From Bacteroidota bacterium (GTDB lineage Bacteria; Bacteroidota; Bacteroidia; UKL13-3): a stretch of DNA of 36,195 bases. The DNA lies in NCBI GenBank assembly GCA_947453415.1, contig CANGGG010000029.1, positions 1-36,195 of the forward strand, in the 5' to 3' direction. A program made the translations under genes and the position numbers. Positions 34,426 to 36,195 of this stretch are shown piece by piece. The notes under the pieces are model-generated. The model was not told the DNA's origin. It worked only from the letters and a program-made list of their open reading frames with translations, and ran no database searches. Each line of letters opens with the position of its first letter. Position 1 is the first letter of the stretch.

Positions 34426-34743
34426 ATGGCAAAAGATTATACGAAATACGCAATTGAAGGCGTTAAAGAAAATTTAGGAAAATCAAAATTAGCATTGGCT
34501 ATCATTGAAAATTACGTTAGTAAAAATAAAGTTGACTTTTCCATATTAAACGCTGCTTTTCCTGATGAATGCCAAGGTGGAATACATGGCGTTTTCAGAA
34601 AAAAAGAAGATGTAAAGGATTTCAAAAGGTACTACATGAATATGCCTATTACATTAATTGATGGCAATATAATTGTCGTTTCTAATCAATGGGGAATTGA
34701 TAATATACCAGGATTGATTGACAGGGCAAACGCTTTAGGATAT
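34426..34743 (+). repeat. Shared 5' module, copy 3
   Basis: 106 codons. Identical over 34609-34676 to copies 1 and 2; ends earlier than the other two, at the codon for Tyr in A-L-G-Y. Confidence 0.88.
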
Positions 34744-35250
34744 ACAGTGAAATCAGTAAATGTAATTTCATCCAATTCAATTCCTGATTTTTCATTAGCG
34801 GACAAAACTGAAATCAATATTGAAGTTGAAATAGTTTCCGATTCAGAATATGGGTTTACAAATTATGCAAATGTTAGTCTAGCTTTACATGTTAATAATG
34901 AATTAGTTGAAGACTTTAATTCAAAGTGTGAATATGACACACTGTATGCGCTTGTTGATGAAATTACTTCAAATTATGCTGAAGAAATACTAATTGAGGC
35001 ACATAACCAATCAGGTTTAGATGAACTCTTAGAAAATGATTTTGATTGGTTCAATTTAGAACCATTAATAAGAATAACTGAAATAAATGATGTAAATCTT
35101 AGTGCTCTTTATGAAAATGATATCCAAAGTGATCAAGTAGCATCGTTACTAGGAGTAGATGAAGACGAAGCGGAAGACCGTGCTATGGCTTTAAGAGATG
35201 ATTTAAGACTTGCTGTAGACTGCGAATTGCTTATTAAATTATTAAAATAA
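34426..35250 (+). CDS. Modular protein C: shared N-terminal module plus different C-terminal region
   Basis: 274 residues. The shared module covers residues 1-106 (to A-L-G-Y), a little shorter than in A and B. The remaining 168 residues are acidic and start with V-K-S-V-N-V-I-S-S-N-S-I-P-D-F; I see a V-E-I-V-S-D-S-E-Y-G-F-T-N-Y-A-N-V-S strand region and a C-terminal D-Q-V-A-S-L-L-G-V-D-E-D-E-A-E-D-R-A that looks like a short HTH or helical hairpin. No known domain is claimed. Spacing to the upstream paralogue is 18 bases and to the next gene 27 bases. Confidence 0.7.
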   Translation: MAKDYTKYAIEGVKENLGKSKLALAIIENYVSKNKVDFSILNAAFPDECQGGIHGVFRKKEDVKDFKRYYMNMPITLIDGNIIVVSNQWGIDNIPGLIDRANALGYTVKSVNVISSNSIPDFSLADKTEINIEVEIVSDSEYGFTNYANVSLALHVNNELVEDFNSKCEYDTLYALVDEITSNYAEEILIEAHNQSGLDELLENDFDWFNLEPLIRITEINDVNLSALYENDIQSDQVASLLGVDEDEAEDRAMALRDDLRLAVDCELLIKLLK

Positions 35251-35277
35251 TTACCAAATATTCTTAAAAAATTACAA

Positions 35278-35754
35278 ATGGATAACAAAATTATTGAACT
35301 AGAACATATTTTATTAGAACTTAAAAATAGAAAACCAGCTCAACACATGAGGCATTTTATTGATCAGTATTATTGTTATGAGCACAACTTAATAACAAAG
35401 GGTGGTAAAGCAAATTGGGGTAAAATATTTTGGAGTGGTTATACCTCAATGAATGCTAATTTACTAGATAAAAAAAACAAATCATTAGTAGTAAAAGAAC
35501 ATGTAATTCCTTTAAATATTATAGTTTCATTTTTATCGAAAATTCCAATAAAAGAACTTTCCATTGAAAAAGTTAAGGAAATATTAGACAGTTTATTAAT
35601 TTATGCAACAATTACAAAAGAAGAAGATAAGTTAATTAGTAAATTAGGTCTTGGACGTAAAATGACAATTGAATATGAAACTATTGAAGAGTTAAAAGCA
35701 AACGCTTTTGATAGGTATAAACAAGCAAATATTGTTTTAGTTAGAAATGACTAA
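35278..35754 (+). CDS. Unknown 158-residue protein of the accessory cluster
   Basis: I do not recognise the family. Soluble, with Y-Y-C-Y-E-H-N near residue 32, G-G-K-A-N-W-G-K-I-F-W-S-G-Y-T-S-M-N near 45-60, and V-V-K-E-H-V-I-P-L-N-I-I-V-S-F-L near 75. The K-E-H-V-I-P stretch slightly recalls the HNH-like endonuclease signature E-H-V-x-P, but the other metal ligands are not seen, so no nuclease call is made. The last eight bases overlap the start of the NT5C-like gene, implying translational coupling. Confidence 0.6.
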   Translation: MDNKIIELEHILLELKNRKPAQHMRHFIDQYYCYEHNLITKGGKANWGKIFWSGYTSMNANLLDKKNKSLVVKEHVIPLNIIVSFLSKIPIKELSIEKVKEILDSLLIYATITKEEDKLISKLGLGRKMTIEYETIEELKANAFDRYKQANIVLVRND

Positions 35755-36195
35755 TTCTTTGAAGATTATATTTATTGACCTAGATGGCGTAATTGCTGAT
35801 TTTAAATCAGCAATTGAAATTCACCCATTAAGAAATCAAGCACCATACGATATTCATCCCGATACAATTCCAAATGTTTTTTTAAACTTAGGTACTATAC
35901 CTGGTGCATTTGATGCTGTTAATACATTATTGGATGATAACAGGTTTGAAATATACTTTCTGTCAACTGCTCCATGGAATAATCCATCGGCTTGGACAGA
36001 TAAAAGACTTTGGTTAGAAATGCTTTTTGGTGAAAAAATAAATAGGAGGCTCATACTGACACATCGTAAGGATTTATTAATAGGTGATATTTTAATAGAT
36101 GACAGGCCAAATAATGGTGCAGAAAATTTTCAGGGTAAATTATTGAAATTTGCAAGCATAGAATTCCCGGACTGGAATTCTATTTTAAAGGAATT
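35747..36195 (+). CDS. NT5C-like HAD-superfamily 5'(3')-nucleotidase, 3' end beyond the window
   Basis: 149 codons are visible, with no stop before the window ends. The HAD motifs are all present: I-D11-L-D13-G-V-I-A-D-F (nucleophile and acid), F-L-S-T-A-P-W-N-N-P-S-A-W (motif II), H-R-K-D-L-L-I-G (lysine) and I-L-I-D-D-R-P-N-N-G-A (acidic pair). D-R-P-N-N-G and the T-A-P-W-N-N-P-S-A-W stretch are characteristic of the cytosolic 5' nucleotidase, deoxy type C family, which dephosphorylates (deoxy)nucleoside monophosphates. Start at ATG 35747, overlapping the previous gene. Its place behind three modular unknowns is unusual and may point to nucleotide depletion in a defence role or simply to the end of the cluster. 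Confidence 0.85.
   Translation, partial: MTNSLKIIFIDLDGVIADFKSAIEIHPLRNQAPYDIHPDTIPNVFLNLGTIPGAFDAVNTLLDDNRFEIYFLSTAPWNNPSAWTDKRLWLEMLFGEKINRRLILTHRKDLLIGDILIDDRPNNGAENFQGKLLKFASIEFPDWNSILKE

Noticed and set aside
1-36195. Insertion sequences, integrases, rRNA genes
   Set aside because: No transposase or recombinase motifs, terminal inverted repeats with target duplications, or rRNA sequence seen.

Overview
The window is about 36 kb of AT-rich chromosomal DNA from a member of the Bacteroidota. Several signals agree on this: TAnnTTTG-type -7 promoter elements, a protein with a type IX secretion (Por) C-terminal sorting domain, an alternative complex III (act) operon with six subunits in ActA-F order, a SusC-like TonB receptor with a carboxypeptidase-regulatory N-terminal domain, and an HYC_CC_PP-type small protein. 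Genus cannot be fixed from the sequence alone.

Layout. 1-3578: envelope genes (3' end of an LptF/LptG permease, a DMT/EamA transporter, a FlaA1/WbpM/CapD-type nucleotide-sugar dehydratase/epimerase). 3769-12181: the act operon for alternative complex III, a quinol:cytochrome c (or quinol to oxidase) oxidoreductase, closed by a strong intrinsic terminator; no terminal oxidase genes follow. 12237-13128: decayed spacer holding a frameshifted, N-terminally truncated M23 peptidase remnant. 13129-17627: a tight three-gene operon of unknown function whose last gene encodes a large protein with a sigma-region-4-like HTH and a C-terminal R-N-x3-H motif typical of HEPN ribonuclease domains; this is a candidate defence or toxin-type system. 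17736-22944: a metal (probably copper) module: HYC_CC_PP protein, MbnP-like lipoprotein, MbnH/MauG-like di-heme peroxidase, HMA-domain protein, TonB-dependent receptor. 22951-23340: an unusual repeat-filled convergent intergenic region. 23344-28788: housekeeping genes (dnaB, phoH) interleaved with a T9SS-secreted protein, a SAM hydroxide adenosyltransferase-family protein with an altered active-site segment, and an ABM-fold monooxygenase-like protein. 28791-29041: a textbook Bacteroidota promoter, a decayed tRNA copy, an intact tRNA-Met(CAT) and a terminator. 29171-31264: an uncharacterised HTH-like protein and a second EamA transporter.

31372-36195 (window end): an accessory cluster. A PH-like small protein is followed in the same direction by three paralogous genes that share a nearly identical N-terminal module of about 106-114 residues, attached to three unrelated, acidic C-terminal regions, then an unknown 158-residue protein and an overlapping NT5C-like HAD nucleotidase that runs off the window. 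The nucleotide-level identity of the shared module, including synonymous sites, against complete divergence afterwards points to recent duplication or gene conversion with C-terminal swapping. This array and the HEPN operon are the two best candidates for an undescribed system.
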